Positions 1 through 9,600 of a stretch of DNA of 64,000 nt are shown here, piece by piece. The DNA comes from Alistipes sp. An66 (GTDB taxonomy: Bacteria > Bacteroidota > Bacteroidia > Bacteroidales > Rikenellaceae). Under the pieces are notes generated by a model, which ran no database searches, was not told where the DNA came from, and worked only from the letters and a program-made list of their open reading frames with translations. Location of the stretch: NCBI RefSeq assembly GCF_002161445.1, contig NZ_NFHT01000012.1:29355-93354 (forward strand). Direction: 5' to 3'. Position 1 is the first letter of the stretch. Each line of letters starts with the position of its first letter. The position numbers and the translations under genes were made by a program.

Positions 1-737
1 GTCAGCGTGTAGAGCAGCGAGCCGTTCCGCCAGACGACGGCCTGCTCGCCGATGTGCCCCGCCGTATAGAGATCGCTTCCGGCAATGAACAGTCCGCGGA
101 TGTCTCCCGGGGTGGTGCCGTCGCCCTGGGTGTAGTGCGCGTCGGCGTTTTTCCAGACTTCGGCGACGGGCTGCGTTCCGCCGGGTTGAAGGTTCCCCGC
201 GGCATAGACATCGCTGCCCGAAACCGCGACGGCCCGGGCCTGTGACGTCGCCGGACTGACGGAGTAGGTGTGCAGTACGCTGCCGTTCTCCCACACGGTG
301 GCCGTCAGCGAGCCGTCGACCGTCGTGCTGCCCGCCGTGTAGGCCGTGCCGTCCGATACCGTCACCGCCAGGGCGTAGGAGTTGCTTCCGGAGGCGCCCA
401 GCGTGTATTTCAGCGTCGCGTTCTCCCAGAGTACGGCGACGATGTGTCCGTCCTGCTCTTCGTAGCCCGCGGTGTAGACCGTCCCGTTGTCGACGCAGAT
501 GCCGTAGGCCCAGGCGTCCGACGTGCCGTCGGTCAGGGCGTAGAGCTCCGTGCCGTTTTTCCAGACCGTCGCCACGGCCTTCGAATCGACCGTCTTGTAC
601 CCTGCGGCGTAGATGTCGTAGGTGGTGGGCTGCGGTTCGGGCGGCGTGTTGTTGTCCGAATTGTCGGAACTGCACGAGGTGTTCCAGATGAGGGCCGTCA
701 GGAACAGCAGAAAACAGGTAAGCATGGTCTGTCTCAT
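1..737 (-). CDS. Repeat-containing surface lipoprotein, 3' end outside the window
   Basis: The start codon is at 737-735 on the minus strand and the frame stays open to the left edge, giving about 245 residues. The N-terminus has a short charged start, a hydrophobic stretch and Cys22 in N-T-S-C followed by an Asn/Asp/Ser-rich linker, which fits a lipoprotein signal although the lipobox is not canonical. From residue 43 the motif Y-[AT]-A-G recurs at 43, 88, 133, 178 and 224, a regular 45-residue period, each followed by V-W-[KE]-N-G-like strands. This suggests a beta-propeller or similar all-beta repeat domain. I do not recognise a function. It points away from the ribosomal protein operon, and no clear promoter was found for it. 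Confidence 0.8.
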   Translation of the reverse strand, partial: MRQTMLTCFLLFLTALIWNTSCSSDNSDNNTPPEPQPTTYDIYAAGYKTVDSKAVATVWKNGTELYALTDGTSDAWAYGICVDNGTVYTAGYEEQDGHIVAVLWENATLKYTLGASGSNSYALAVTVSDGTAYTAGSTTVDGSLTATVWENGSVLHTYSVSPATSQARAVAVSGSDVYAAGNLQPGGTQPVAEVWKNADAHYTQGDGTTPGDIRGLFIAGSDLYTAGHIGEQAVVWRNGSLLYTL

Positions 738-808
738 ATTGTTGCGGTTTGTGTGTTGTTCGTCATCGGATTTGAAGGCCCTTGCCGGGGTGCAAACTCC
801 GTGCCGCG

Positions 809-896
809 GTGTTCGGGTCCGGCATTCGGGTCTGGTGTTCGGGTCCGGCATTCGGGTCCGGTGTTCGGGTCCGGCATTCGGGCCCGGTGTTCGCGG
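809..896. repeat. 13-bp tandem repeat, six full copies and a partial copy
   Basis: The sequence alternates gtgttcgggtccg and gcattcgggtccg-type units, giving three near-identical 26-bp pairs at 809-834, 835-860 and 861-886, with a partial unit after 886. Only single bases differ between units. It lies in the 501-bp gene-free interval between the divergent lipoprotein and the rpsL promoter. Open frames across it are by-products of the repeat. Confidence 0.85.
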
Positions 897-1040
897 CGGA
901 CATGGCGGCGGGTCGTGCGGCCACTCCCGGTCCGTGCGACATGCGGAAATCTGCCGATCCGGGTATGGCCCGCGTCAGGACGCATCTGCACGCTGCGGGC
1001 GACTTTTTCGCGTGGCGAGTCAATCGTCTGTAAAACAGGG

Positions 1041-1071
1041 TATTGTTTATTTTATGATAAATAAAACAATA
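1041..1071. repeat. AT-rich 31-bp near-perfect palindrome upstream of the rpsL promoter
   Basis: Arms 1041-1055 and 1057-1071 are reverse complements apart from two adjacent mismatches, with one central base. It begins about 110 bp upstream of the TTG element of the rpsL promoter and is followed by a T-run. It could be an operator, a cruciform, or a factor-independent terminator for leftward or rightward transcription. The sequence alone does not decide between these. Confidence 0.6.
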
Positions 1072-1153
1072 TGATTTTTTGAAAACGATCAGTAAAAAGA
1101 ATGGCAAACGGCGCAAAATCCTGAAAAAACGCCAAAAAAGATGCGCTTATATA

Positions 1154-1182
1154 TTGTATTTCCAAAAAAATGCGTACCTTTG
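1154..1182 (+). promoter_or_regulatory. Bacteroidetes-type promoter of the ribosomal protein cluster
   Basis: TTG at 1154-1156 and TACCTTTG at 1175-1182 are 18 nt apart and match the Bacteroidetes primary sigma consensus. Transcription would start near 1189, leaving a leader of about 50 nt before rpsL. No comparably clear promoter is seen again until 11637. Confidence 0.8.
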
Positions 1183-1238
1183 CAGTCCATTTTGGACAAT
1201 GGAAATAGATTTTTAACCATTTAAAGGACAGTTTTAAA

Positions 1239-1619
1239 ATGCCAACTATTCAACAGTTAGTGAGAAACGGCCGTCTGACGCTCGAGGACAAATCCAAGTC
1301 CCCCGCGCTGGCCGCTTGTCCCCAGCGCCGTGGCGTCTGCACCCGTGTGTACACCACGACCCCCAAGAAACCTAACTCGGCTATGCGTAAGGTGGCTCGT
1401 GTTCGCCTGACCAACGGCAAGGAGGTCAACGCCTACATCCCCGGAGAAGGCCACAACCTCCAGGAGCACTCCATCGTACTGGTCCGCGGCGGCCGTGTCA
1501 AGGACCTCCCCGGTGTACGTTACCACCTCGTTCGCGGCGCGCTCGACTCCGCAGGTGTCGACGGACGTCGCCAGCGTCGTTCCAAGTACGGAGCAAAACG
1601 CCCCAAGGCAGGCAAATAA
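1239..1619 (+). CDS. rpsL: 30S ribosomal protein S12
   Basis: A 126-residue protein of normal S12 length, first gene of the cluster. S12 sits at the decoding centre of the 30S subunit and contacts EF-G and aminoacyl-tRNA. The conserved loop PKKPNSA with its lysine is intact, as is the second decoding loop [13 protein letters not shown]. These are the positions changed in streptomycin resistance or dependence in other bacteria and they look wild type. The basic tail is typical. Followed 44 nt later by rpsG, consistent with co-transcription as a str-type operon. Confidence 0.98.
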   Translation: MPTIQQLVRNGRLTLEDKSKSPALAACPQRRGVCTRVYTTTPKKPNSAMRKVARVRLTNGKEVNAYIPGEGHNLQEHSIVLVRGGRVKDLPGVRYHLVRGALDSAGVDGRRQRRSKYGAKRPKAGK

Positions 1620-1663
1620 CCCGAAACTCACCCGAGAAACATTTTTTTAGACAGTAAATAGCA

Positions 1664-2140
1664 ATGAGAAAAGCTAAGCCAAAAAAGCGAATTCTACTTC
1701 CGGATCCGAAGTTCGGAGACGTGGCCGTGACCCGTTTCGTGAACAACCTTATGCTGGATGGTAAGAAGAGTATTGCCTACACGATTTTCTACGACTCGCT
1801 GGAAATCGTCGGCAAGAAGATGAAGGATGCTGATAAATCTCCGCTGGAAATCTGGAAACAGGCCCTGGAGAACATCACGCCCCAAGTCGAAGTGAAATCG
1901 AAGCGTATCGGTGGCGCAACGTTCCAGGTTCCCATGGAGGTTCGTCCGGAGCGCAAGATTTCTATTTCCATGAAAAACCTTGTCCTCTATTCCCGCAAGC
2001 GCGCCGGCAAAACCATGGCTGACAAACTCGCCGCTGAAATCGTAGACGCCTACAACCAGCAGGGTGCCGCCTTCAAGCGCAAGGAGGAGATGCACCGCAT
2101 GGCCGAGGCCAACAAGGCATTCGCTCATTTCAGATTCTAA
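1664..2140 (+). CDS. rpsG: 30S ribosomal protein S7
   Basis: A 158-residue S7, the assembly-initiating protein of the 30S head that lines the E site. The N-terminus is basic and runs into the conserved block PDPKFGD. The C-terminus ends AHFRF, as in other Bacteroidetes. It lies between rpsL and fusA in the classic str order, 15 nt upstream of fusA. In E. coli S7 regulates its own operon by binding the rpsL-rpsG spacer. The 44-nt spacer here is too short to show an obvious equivalent. Confidence 0.98.
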   Translation: MRKAKPKKRILLPDPKFGDVAVTRFVNNLMLDGKKSIAYTIFYDSLEIVGKKMKDADKSPLEIWKQALENITPQVEVKSKRIGGATFQVPMEVRPERKISISMKNLVLYSRKRAGKTMADKLAAEIVDAYNQQGAAFKRKEEMHRMAEANKAFAHFRF

Positions 2141-2155
2141 ACAAAGGACGCACAA

Positions 2156-4270
2156 ATGGCAACCAGAGACTTACATTATACGCGTAATATCGGTATCATG
2201 GCCCACATCGATGCCGGTAAGACCACGACGTCCGAGCGAATCCTTTTCTACACGGGTAAAACCCACAAGATCGGCGAGGTGCATGAGGGCGGCGCCACCA
2301 TGGACTGGATGGTCCAGGAGCAGGAGCGCGGTATCACCATCACCTCGGCCGCAACGACCGCCTTCTGGCAGTACAAGGGTCATCAGTACCAGATCAACCT
2401 GATCGATACCCCGGGACACGTCGACTTTACGGTCGAGGTGGAGCGTTCGCTGCGCGTTCTGGACGGTGCGATCGCCACGTTCTGCGCTGTCGGCGGCGTC
2501 GAGCCCCAGTCGGAGACCGTATGGCGTCAGGCCGACAAGTACAACGTCCCCCGTATCGGCTACGTCAACAAGATGGACCGCACGGGTGCCGACTTCCTCT
2601 CGGTGTGCGCCCAGATCAAGGAGCACTTCGGCGCTACGGCCCTGCCGGTCGTACTGCCTATCGGCGCCGAGGACAAGTTCGAAGGACTGGTAGACCTTAT
2701 ATATAATAATGCGATCTACTACTACGACGACAAGACCGTACGCGACAACTTCGAGTTGCGCGATATTCCCGAGTCGATGAAGGCCGAGGCCGCCGAGTGG
2801 CGCGCCAAACTCATCGAGGAGGTCGCCGCTACGGACGACGCCCTGATGGAGAAGTTCTTCGAGGATCCCGACTCGATCACGCCCGACGAACTGCTGGCCG
2901 CCATCCGCAAGGCCACGATCTCGATGCAGATCGTCCCGATGCTCTGCGGCTCGTCGTTCCACAACAAGGGCGTGCAGAAACTGCTCGACTGCGTGATGGC
3001 GTTCCTGCCCTCGCCGCTGGATGTTCCGGCCGTGACGGGTATCAACCCCAAAACCGAGCAGGAGGAGGTGCGCCACGCTACGGAGGACGATCCGTTCTGC
3101 GGCCTGGCGTTCAAGATCGCTACCGATCCCTTCGTAGGTCGTCTGGCCTTCGTCCGCGTTTACTCGGGCAAGCTCGATGCCGGATCGTACGTGCTCAACG
3201 CCCGCAGCGGCAAGCGCGAGCGCATCAGCCGTATCTACCAGATGCACGCCAACAAGCAGAACCCGCTGGAAACCGTCGGTGCCGGTGACATCTGCGCAGC
3301 CGTAGGTTTCAAGGAGATCCGCACGGGCGATACGCTCTGCGCCGAGAACGCTCCGATCGTTCTGGAACAGATGACCTTCCCCGAGCCGGTGATCGGTCTG
3401 GCCGTGGAGCCCAAGACCCAGAAGGACCTCGACAAACTCGGCATCGCGCTGGCAAAACTCGCCGAGGAGGACCCCACCTTCACGGTGCACACCGACGAGG
3501 ATTCGGGTCAGACGGTCATCAGCGGTATGGGTGAGCTCCACCTCGACATCATCGTCGACCGTCTGCGCCGCGAGTTCGGCGTCGAGATCAACCAGGGCGC
3601 TCCGCAGGTCAACTACAAGGAGTCGCTCACCAAGACGGTTCAGCACCGCGAAGTCTTCAAGAAGCAGACCGGCGGTCGCGGTAAGTTCGCCGACATCATC
3701 TTCGAGATCGGTCCCGCCGAGGACGGCAAGATGGGTCTTACGTTCGTTGACGAGGTCAAGGGCGGTAACATTCCCAAGGAGTTCATTCCGTCGGTTCAGA
3801 AGGGCTTCGAATCGGCCATGGCCAACGGCGCCCTCGCCGGCTACCCGATGGACTCGATGAAGATCACCCTCAAGGACGGATCGTTCCACCCCGTCGACTC
3901 CGACCAGCTGTCGTTCGAAATCGCTGCCCGCAACGGTTATCGCAATGCCGCTCCGAAGGCCGGCTCGGTGATCCTCGAACCCGTCATGTCGGTCGAGGTC
4001 GTAACCCCCGAGGAGAACATGGGCGACATCATCGGCGACCTGAACAAGCGCCGCGGCCAGATCACCGGTATGGAGACCAAGGGTACCGCCCGCGTGGTGA
4101 AGGCCAAGGTGCCGCTGTCCGAGATGTTCGGCTATGTCACCGTGCTGCGTACTATCTCGTCGGGTCGTGCAACTTCGTCGATGGAGTTCTCGCACTTCGA
4201 GGAGGTACCTGCCAACCTGGCCAAGGAGATCATCGAGAAAGCAAGCGGTAAACGTAAGGATATAGAATAA
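2156..4270 (+). CDS. fusA: Translation elongation factor G
   Basis: A 704-residue GTPase that drives translocation and, with ribosome recycling factor, subunit splitting. All GTPase motifs are visible: P-loop AHIDAGKTT at residues 16-24, RGIT at 58-61, DTPGH at 84-88 with the catalytic His, and NKMD at 138-141. The full five-domain length is present. Position between rpsG and rpsJ supports the ordinary housekeeping EF-G rather than a tetracycline-resistance or EF-G2 paralogue. The rpsJ start follows after 11 nt, so the str and S10 operons are physically joined. Confidence 0.98.
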   Translation: MATRDLHYTRNIGIMAHIDAGKTTTSERILFYTGKTHKIGEVHEGGATMDWMVQEQERGITITSAATTAFWQYKGHQYQINLIDTPGHVDFTVEVERSLRVLDGAIATFCAVGGVEPQSETVWRQADKYNVPRIGYVNKMDRTGADFLSVCAQIKEHFGATALPVVLPIGAEDKFEGLVDLIYNNAIYYYDDKTVRDNFELRDIPESMKAEAAEWRAKLIEEVAATDDALMEKFFEDPDSITPDELLAAIRKATISMQIVPMLCGSSFHNKGVQKLLDCVMAFLPSPLDVPAVTGINPKTEQEEVRHATEDDPFCGLAFKIATDPFVGRLAFVRVYSGKLDAGSYVLNARSGKRERISRIYQMHANKQNPLETVGAGDICAAVGFKEIRTGDTLCAENAPIVLEQMTFPEPVIGLAVEPKTQKDLDKLGIALAKLAEEDPTFTVHTDEDSGQTVISGMGELHLDIIVDRLRREFGVEINQGAPQVNYKESLTKTVQHREVFKKQTGGRGKFADIIFEIGPAEDGKMGLTFVDEVKGGNIPKEFIPSVQKGFESAMANGALAGYPMDSMKITLKDGSFHPVDSDQLSFEIAARNGYRNAAPKAGSVILEPVMSVEVVTPEENMGDIIGDLNKRRGQITGMETKGTARVVKAKVPLSEMFGYVTVLRTISSGRATSSMEFSHFEEVPANLAKEIIEKASGKRKDIE

Positions 4271-4281
4271 GAAAACGCGAT

Positions 4282-4587
4282 ATGAATCAGAAGATTAGAA
4301 TCAAGTTAAAGTCATTCGACCACAATCTGGTCGACAAGTCGGCCGAAAAGATCGTCAAGACGGTGAAGAGCACGGGCGCCGTTGTCAGCGGCCCGGTGCC
4401 CCTGCCCACGCACAAGCAGATTTTTACGGTCAACCGCTCGACTTTCGTCAACAAGAAGGCCCGCGAGCAGTTCCAGCTCTGCACCTTCAAGCGGATCCTC
4501 GACATCTACTCGTCGACCCCCAAAACGATCGACGCGCTGATGAAACTCGAACTTCCTTCGGGCGTCGAGGTCGAGATCAAGGTCTGA
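4282..4587 (+). CDS. rpsJ: 30S ribosomal protein S10
   Basis: A 101-residue S10 of the usual length. The NusE loop region ([25 protein letters not shown], residues about 40-64) is readable. S10 works in the 30S head and, as NusE, in antitermination and coupling with NusG. It follows fusA closely but is separated from rplC by 233 nt, an unusual break in the S10 operon. Confidence 0.97.
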   Translation: MNQKIRIKLKSFDHNLVDKSAEKIVKTVKSTGAVVSGPVPLPTHKQIFTVNRSTFVNKKAREQFQLCTFKRILDIYSSTPKTIDALMKLELPSGVEVEIKV

Positions 4588-4820
4588 TCCCGCGGCCGTG
4601 AGGCCGGAGGAAGGGGGGGGGAGAACGCCGGGTGCGCCAGGTCCTGGAAGAGACTCTGCACGCTGAAAATCCCGATCGGACGATCCCCGCACCAACCATT
4701 TCGGACGTCTCCGGCCGGCAACAGGGTCGGTCGGAGACCCTCCCGAAAACAGGTCTCCGCGGAGACCGGAGTTTGAAGAAAACTTCACTTTACACATCTA
4801 TAACAAACAATTGACAACAA
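4588..4820 (+). promoter_or_regulatory. Long rpsJ-rplC spacer with inverted repeats, candidate leader
   Basis: This 233-nt stretch codes for nothing I can support. It holds a G9 run at 4613-4621, a short hairpin gggtc...gaccc at 4724-4740, a perfect 16-bp palindrome GGTCTCCGCGGAGACC at 4752-4767, and a small GAAG-aaaa-CTTC stem just before rplC. No TAnnTTTG promoter is evident. In E. coli the S10 leader controlled by L4 is upstream of rpsJ. Here a structured spacer lies just before rplC-rplD instead, so a relocated autoregulatory leader is plausible but unproven. Confidence 0.45.
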
Positions 4821-5435
4821 ATGTCAGGACTTATTGGAAAGAAAATCGGAATGACTTCCGTTTACAGTGCCGAGGGTAAGAACATACCATGCACTGTCAT
4901 TGAGGCTGGTCCGTGCGTTGTTACGCAAATCAAAACCGTCGAGAAGGACTCCTACGAGGCGGTTCAGATTGCCTATGACGAGAAAAGTGAAAAGCACACC
5001 ACCAGCAGTTTGTTAGGTCACTTCAAGAAAGCCGGCACGACCCCCAAACGCAAGTTGGCGGAGTTCAAGGGCATGCCCGAAGTGGCACTCGGCGACACGC
5101 TGACCGTTGATCTCTTCACGGAAGAGGACTGGGTCGACGTGACCGGGATTTCGAAAGGAAAAGGCTTCCAGGGCGTTGTGAAACGCCACGGCTTCGGCGG
5201 TGTCGGCGGCCAGACCCACGGCCAGCACAACCGTCAGCGCAAGCCCGGTTCGCTGGGCGCTTCGTCCTATCCTTCGCGCGTCTTCAAGGGAAAACGTCTC
5301 CCCGGACAGATGGGCGGCGAGCAGGTCAAAGTGCTGAACCTGAAAGTTTTGAAAGTGATTCCCGAGAGCAACCTCATCCTCGTGAAGGGTTCGATTCCGG
5401 GTGCAAAAGGTGCTTATTTAACGATTGAGAAGTAG
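4821..5435 (+). CDS. rplC: 50S ribosomal protein L3
   Basis: A 204-residue L3, an early-assembly 50S protein whose loop approaches the peptidyl transferase centre. Recognisable blocks are [12 protein letters not shown] at the N-terminus, [14 protein letters not shown], and the long-loop sequence [16 protein letters not shown]. The start is the ATG at 4821 after the long spacer. Its stop is followed by the rplD ATG one base later. Confidence 0.97.
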   Translation: MSGLIGKKIGMTSVYSAEGKNIPCTVIEAGPCVVTQIKTVEKDSYEAVQIAYDEKSEKHTTSSLLGHFKKAGTTPKRKLAEFKGMPEVALGDTLTVDLFTEEDWVDVTGISKGKGFQGVVKRHGFGGVGGQTHGQHNRQRKPGSLGASSYPSRVFKGKRLPGQMGGEQVKVLNLKVLKVIPESNLILVKGSIPGAKGAYLTIEK

Positions 5436-5436
5436 T

Positions 5437-6063
5437 ATGGAATTAGCTGTATTGAACACCCAGGGTCAAGAAACGGGTCGCAAGGTAGTCCTTTCGGATG
5501 CCGTTTTCGGCGTGGAGGCTAATGACCACGCAATCTATCTCGACGTAAAGCAGTACCTGGCCGATCAGCGTCAGGGTACGCACAAGGCAAAGCAGCGTAA
5601 CGAAGTTGCCGGCTCGACGCGCAAGTTGAAGCGTCAGAAAGGTACCGGCGGCGCCCGTTGCGGCAGCATCCTTTCGCCTCTCTTCCCGGGCGGCGGCCGT
5701 GTATTCGGTCCCCAGCCCCGCGATTACAGCTTCAAACTCAACAAGAAGCTCAAACAGCTCGCCCGCCGCAGCGCTCTGACCTACAAGGCCCAGGCCGGTG
5801 CCATCAGCGTCGTCGAGGCCATCTCGATGGAGGCCCCCAAAACCAAGTCGGTGGCAGCGCTGGCCCAGGCCCTGAAAGTCGACGACAAGAAGGTCCTGCT
5901 CGTCCTGCCCGAGTCGAACGTCAACTTGCAGCTCTCGTGCCGCAACCTTCCCTATGTGAAGCCGGTGCTGGCACAGAACGTCTGCACGTACGACGTGATG
6001 AACGCTTCGGCCATCGTGATGGTCGAGGGCGCCGAGAATGTCTTGAATACGATGTTAGCTTAA
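5437..6063 (+). CDS. rplD: 50S ribosomal protein L4
   Basis: The protein is 208 residues when started at the ATG at 5437 (MELAVLNTQ). A longer in-frame reading from 5425 would overlap rplC without matching the family. L4 binds 23S rRNA and its extended loop ([13 protein letters not shown]) lines the exit tunnel, where macrolide-resistance changes occur in other species. The loop looks normal. In E. coli L4 also represses the S10 operon, which makes the structured spacer before rplC relevant. Confidence 0.97.
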   Translation: MELAVLNTQGQETGRKVVLSDAVFGVEANDHAIYLDVKQYLADQRQGTHKAKQRNEVAGSTRKLKRQKGTGGARCGSILSPLFPGGGRVFGPQPRDYSFKLNKKLKQLARRSALTYKAQAGAISVVEAISMEAPKTKSVAALAQALKVDDKKVLLVLPESNVNLQLSCRNLPYVKPVLAQNVCTYDVMNASAIVMVEGAENVLNTMLA

Positions 6064-6078
6064 AAACGCAAGAGTACA

Positions 6079-6369
6079 ATGAACATTATCATTAAGCCCG
6101 TTTTGACCGAGAAAATGACGATTCAGGGCGAAAAGTTGAATCGCTACGGTTTTATCGTTGACGTGAGGGCTAACAAACTGCAAATCCGCAATGCCGTCGA
6201 GCAGATGTACAACGTCGTGGTGACGGATGTCAACACCGTGAACTACATGGGCAAGCTGAAAAGCCGCTACACGAAGGCGGGCCTGCTCGAAGGTCGCGCG
6301 AACAACTTCAAGAAGGCGATCGTCACCTTGAAGGATGGAGACAAGATCGATTTTTACAGTAATATCTAA
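6079..6369 (+). CDS. rplW: 50S ribosomal protein L23
   Basis: A 96-residue L23 at the tunnel exit, the docking site for trigger factor and SRP. The family start [12 protein letters not shown] is present, as is the conserved [15 protein letters not shown] helix. It sits in the standard order between rplD and rplB, 15 nt after rplD and 5 nt before rplB. Confidence 0.97.
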   Translation: MNIIIKPVLTEKMTIQGEKLNRYGFIVDVRANKLQIRNAVEQMYNVVVTDVNTVNYMGKLKSRYTKAGLLEGRANNFKKAIVTLKDGDKIDFYSNI

Positions 6370-6374
6370 CGAAG

Positions 6375-7199
6375 ATGGCAGTAAGAAAATTTAAACCTGT
6401 AACCGCAGGTACGAGACATAAGATTATCGGCACGTTCGACGAGATCACCACGTCGAAGCCGGAGAAGTCGCTCCTCAGCCCCAAAAAGAGCACGGGCGGC
6501 CGCAACAACGCCGGTAAGATGACCGTTCGCTACATCGGCGGCGGCCACAAGCAGATGTATCGTAACGTCGACTTCAAACGCACGAAGGACGGCATCGCTG
6601 CAACTGTAAAATCGATCGAGTACGACCCGAACCGCACGGCGCGTATCGCCCTGCTGGTCTACGCCGACGGTGAGAAGAGCTACATCATCGCACCCAACGG
6701 CTTGCAGGTGGGTCAGACCGTAATGAGCGGCGCCGGCGTCGCTCCGGAGGTCGGCAATACGCTCTTCCTGAGCGAGATCCCCCTGGGAACCGTCATCCAC
6801 AACATCGAACTCTACCCCGGTCAGGGAGCCGCCATGGCCCGCTCGGCCGGATCCTACGCCCAGCTGTTGGCTCGTGAGGGCAAATTCGCCATCATCAAGC
6901 TTCCTTCGGGCGAGACTCGTATGGTACTCGTAACTTGCCGCGCTACGGTCGGAGTGGTTTCGAACCTCGACCACAGCCTCGAACAGTCCGGCAAGGCCGG
7001 ACGCGAGCGCTGGCTCGGCCGTCGTCCCCGCAACCGCGGCGTGGTCATGAACCCCGTCGATCACCCGATGGGTGGTGGCGAAGGCCGCGCTTCGGGAGGA
7101 CACCCCCGTTCGCGCAAGGGTCTGCTTGCCAAGGGTTACAAGACGCGTAACCCGAAGAAGACCACTTCGAAGTTCATTATTTCCAAGAAGAAAAAATAA
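6375..7199 (+). CDS. rplB: 50S ribosomal protein L2
   Basis: A 274-residue L2, needed for subunit association and peptidyl transfer. The highly conserved C-terminal segment [15 protein letters not shown], containing the histidine near the peptidyl transferase centre, is intact. The basic tail ends in a Lys run. Order and spacing are those of a normal S10 operon. Confidence 0.98.
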   Translation: MAVRKFKPVTAGTRHKIIGTFDEITTSKPEKSLLSPKKSTGGRNNAGKMTVRYIGGGHKQMYRNVDFKRTKDGIAATVKSIEYDPNRTARIALLVYADGEKSYIIAPNGLQVGQTVMSGAGVAPEVGNTLFLSEIPLGTVIHNIELYPGQGAAMARSAGSYAQLLAREGKFAIIKLPSGETRMVLVTCRATVGVVSNLDHSLEQSGKAGRERWLGRRPRNRGVVMNPVDHPMGGGEGRASGGHPRSRKGLLAKGYKTRNPKKTTSKFIISKKKK

Positions 7200-7216
7200 T
7201 TAAATAAGAGTACATA

Positions 7217-7486
7217 ATGAGCCGTTCATTGAAAAAAGGACCGTTTATCGACCCCAAACTCGAAGCCAAGGTTGTCGCCCAGGCCGAGGGGAACAAGAAG
7301 TCGGTCATCAAGACATGGTCGCGTGCAAGCATGATCTCTCCCGACTTCGTCGGCCAGACGATCGCTGTCCACAACGGAAACAAATTCATTCCGGTCTACG
7401 TGACCGAGAACATGGTAGGGCACAAACTCGGGGAGTTCGCTCCCACCCGCAATTTCCGCGGTCATGCCGGTAACAAGAAAAAATAG
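7217..7486 (+). CDS. rpsS: 30S ribosomal protein S19
   Basis: An 89-residue S19 that forms a complex with S13 in the 30S head and contacts the A-site tRNA. The family start [12 protein letters not shown] and the C-terminal [14 protein letters not shown] are clear. It ends 7 nt before rplV. Confidence 0.98.
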   Translation: MSRSLKKGPFIDPKLEAKVVAQAEGNKKSVIKTWSRASMISPDFVGQTIAVHNGNKFIPVYVTENMVGHKLGEFAPTRNFRGHAGNKKK

Positions 7487-7493
7487 GTAGAAA

Positions 7494-7904
7494 ATGGGTG
7501 CAAGAAAAGCAAATATGGCCGAAAAAATGAAGGCCGAAAAGAAGCAGAAGGCAATCGCCATCATGCGTGATTGCCCGACCTCGCCCCGCAAGATGCGCCT
7601 GGTGGCCGACATCATCCGCGGTGTGGAGATCAACAAGGCGCTGGGCATCCTGCGTTACTCGAAGAAAGAGGCCTCGATCCGTATGGAGAAGCTCCTCAAA
7701 TCGGCTATCGCCAACTGGGAGGCCAAGAACGAGAACGAGCGTCTCGAAGATACGAAACTCTGTGTCAAGGAGGTATTCGTAGACGGTGGCCGCATGCTCA
7801 AACGAATCCAGGCCGCGCCCCAGGGCCGCGCGCATCGGATCCGCAAGCGCTCGAACCACGTAACGATCGTTGTTGACAAAATGGTAACCGTAGAAAACAA
7901 GTAA
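7494..7904 (+). CDS. rplV: 50S ribosomal protein L22
   Basis: A 136-residue L22. The core begins near residue 20 and the hairpin loop that reaches into the exit tunnel ends [16 protein letters not shown]. The first 25 residues are a Lys-rich extension absent from the 110-residue E. coli protein. A second ATG at 7515 would shorten it by seven residues, but the first start keeps 7-nt spacing to rpsS. Only four bases separate its stop from rpsC. Confidence 0.96.
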   Translation: MGARKANMAEKMKAEKKQKAIAIMRDCPTSPRKMRLVADIIRGVEINKALGILRYSKKEASIRMEKLLKSAIANWEAKNENERLEDTKLCVKEVFVDGGRMLKRIQAAPQGRAHRIRKRSNHVTIVVDKMVTVENK

Positions 7905-7908
7905 ACAG

Positions 7909-8670
7909 ATGGGACAGAAAGTTAATCCGATAGCAAATCGTCTTGGGATCATCCGCGGTTGGGATTCCAACTGGTTCGGTGGCAAGGACTTCTCCGATAA
8001 GCTCGTGGAGGACGCCAAGATCCGCAAGTATCTGAACGTCCGTCTGGCCAAGGCGTCGATCTCGAAGATCATCATCGAGCGCACGCTCAAACTCGTGACG
8101 GTTACGATTTCGACTGCCCGTCCGGGTATCATCATCGGCAAGGGCGGCCAGGAGGTCGACAAACTCAAAGAGGAGCTCAAAAAGCTCACCGGCAAGGAGA
8201 TCCAGATCAACATCTTCGAGGTGAAACGCCCCGAGGTTGATGCCGTGATCGTGGGGCAGAACATCGCCCGCCAGCTGGAAGGCCGTGTCTCGTTCCGCCG
8301 CGCCGTGAAGACCGCCGTGGCATCGACGATGCGCATGGGCGCCGAGGGTATCAAGGTCCAGGTTGCCGGCCGTGTGGGCGGCGCCGAGATGGCCCGTACC
8401 GAAACCGTCAAGGAGGGACGTATTCCGCTGCATACCTTCCGCGCAGATATCGACTACTGCCTCACGGAGGCTCTCACGAAGGTGGGTATCCTCGGTGTCA
8501 AGGTTTGGATCTGCCAGGGTATCGTCTACGGCAAGCGCGACCTGTTCGAAATCGCCGGCGCTTCGGCCCAGGCTCCGTCGGGTGACCGCGGTGAGCGCCG
8601 CGACCGCCGTGACCGCCGCGATCGCCGCGACCGTCGTCGTGGCGGCGAGCGTCGCAACAACAATCAGTAG
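7909..8670 (+). CDS. rpsC: 30S ribosomal protein S3 with RDR-repeat tail
   Basis: A 253-residue S3, longer than the 233 residues of E. coli. The KH domain with GKGG at 77-80 is normal; S3 lines the mRNA entry channel and has helicase activity there. The extra length is a C-terminal tail from about residue 225 made of D-R-R repeats (encoded by imperfect gaccgccgt-type DNA repeats), ending [11 protein letters not shown]. Such a tail would be strongly RNA-binding. The next gene follows after 29 nt. Confidence 0.97.
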   Translation: MGQKVNPIANRLGIIRGWDSNWFGGKDFSDKLVEDAKIRKYLNVRLAKASISKIIIERTLKLVTVTISTARPGIIIGKGGQEVDKLKEELKKLTGKEIQINIFEVKRPEVDAVIVGQNIARQLEGRVSFRRAVKTAVASTMRMGAEGIKVQVAGRVGGAEMARTETVKEGRIPLHTFRADIDYCLTEALTKVGILGVKVWICQGIVYGKRDLFEIAGASAQAPSGDRGERRDRRDRRDRRDRRRGGERRNNNQ

Positions 8671-8699
8671 TAAGTAGGACCTTTTAAAGCAGAACAAAG

Positions 8700-9128
8700 A
8701 TGTTACAGCCGAAAAAGACCAAGTTTAGAAGAATGCAGAAAGGCCGTATGAAAGGTCTCGCTCAAAGAGGTAACCAGCTTGCATACGGATCGTTCGCAAT
8801 CAAGGCGCTGGAATCCACCTGGATCACCGGCCGTCAGATCGAGGCAGCGCGTCAGGCCATCACGCGTTACATGAAGCGTGAAGGCCAGCTCTGGATCCGG
8901 ATCTTCCCCGACAAACCCATCACGAAGAAGCCCGCCGAGGTGCGTATGGGTAAGGGTAAGGGTAATCCCGAAGGATTCGTGGCTCCCGTAACTCCGGGCC
9001 GCATCCTCTTCGAGGCCGAAGGCGTGCCTCTGGCAGTGGCGCAGGAAGCACTCCGTCTGGGAGCCCAGAAACTGCCCATCACCACCAAATTCATCGTACG
9101 GCGTGACTACGTCGAAACCACCATTTAA
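8700..9128 (+). CDS. rplP: 50S ribosomal protein L16
   Basis: A 142-residue L16, close to the A-site tRNA elbow and the peptidyl transferase centre. The start [11 protein letters not shown], the block [19 protein letters not shown] and the [13 protein letters not shown] loop are all recognisable. It occupies its standard place between rpsC and rpmC. Confidence 0.97.
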   Translation: MLQPKKTKFRRMQKGRMKGLAQRGNQLAYGSFAIKALESTWITGRQIEAARQAITRYMKREGQLWIRIFPDKPITKKPAEVRMGKGKGNPEGFVAPVTPGRILFEAEGVPLAVAQEALRLGAQKLPITTKFIVRRDYVETTI

Positions 9129-9140
9129 GGGAGACACAAC

Positions 9141-9332
9141 ATGAAAAGTGCAGAAATCAAGGATATTTCGATCAAGGACCTGCAGGAGCGCATCGAGACC
9201 GAAAAGGCCCAGCTGGCCAAGTTGAAGGTGCAGCATGCCGTGTCCCCCGTCGAAAACCCGTCGATCATCAAGAAGAACCGCAGAGATATAGCTCGCATGC
9301 TGACGATTCTGCGTCAAAAAAACGCTAAATAA
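9141..9332 (+). CDS. rpmC: 50S ribosomal protein L29
   Basis: A 63-residue two-helix L29 near the tunnel exit. The helical pattern with [16 protein letters not shown] and the closing [16 protein letters not shown] are typical of the family. Standard position before rpsQ, with an 11-nt gap. Confidence 0.95.
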   Translation: MKSAEIKDISIKDLQERIETEKAQLAKLKVQHAVSPVENPSIIKKNRRDIARMLTILRQKNAK

Positions 9333-9343
9333 CGAGTACAATT

Positions 9344-9598
9344 ATGGAAAGAAATTTGAGAAAAGAGCGTATCGGTGTGGTTGTCAGCAACAAAATGGCC
9401 AAGACCATCGTGGTGGCCGTTGCACGTAAGGTGAAGCATCCTATCTACGGCAAGTTCGTCAACAAAACCACCAAGTTCGTTGCCGAGTCGCTCGATGAAA
9501 CCTGCAAGGAGGGCGATACCGTACGGATCATGGAGACCCGTCCGCTCAGCAAAACGAAACGTTGGAGATTAGTACAAATCATTGAAAGAGTCAAGTAG
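9344..9598 (+). CDS. rpsQ: 30S ribosomal protein S17
   Basis: An 84-residue S17, a primary 16S rRNA binder with an OB fold. [19 protein letters not shown] at the start and [14 protein letters not shown] near the end are family hallmarks. The rplN start follows two bases after the stop. Confidence 0.97.
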   Translation: MERNLRKERIGVVVSNKMAKTIVVAVARKVKHPIYGKFVNKTTKFVAESLDETCKEGDTVRIMETRPLSKTKRWRLVQIIERVK

Positions 9599-9600
9599 TT

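Noticed and set aside
809..896. A CRISPR array
   Set aside because: The units are directly abutting 13-mers with no unique spacers, and no cas genes are present.
622..1116. Several overlapping open frames of 80-150 codons on both strands
   Set aside because: They arise from the 13-bp tandem repeat and GC-rich composition, overlap each other, and show no domain, signal or promoter pattern.
2171..4195. A 674-codon open frame antisense to fusA
   Set aside because: It is the usual antisense frame of a GC-biased gene. fusA on the plus strand has every expected motif, and the antisense product resembles nothing.
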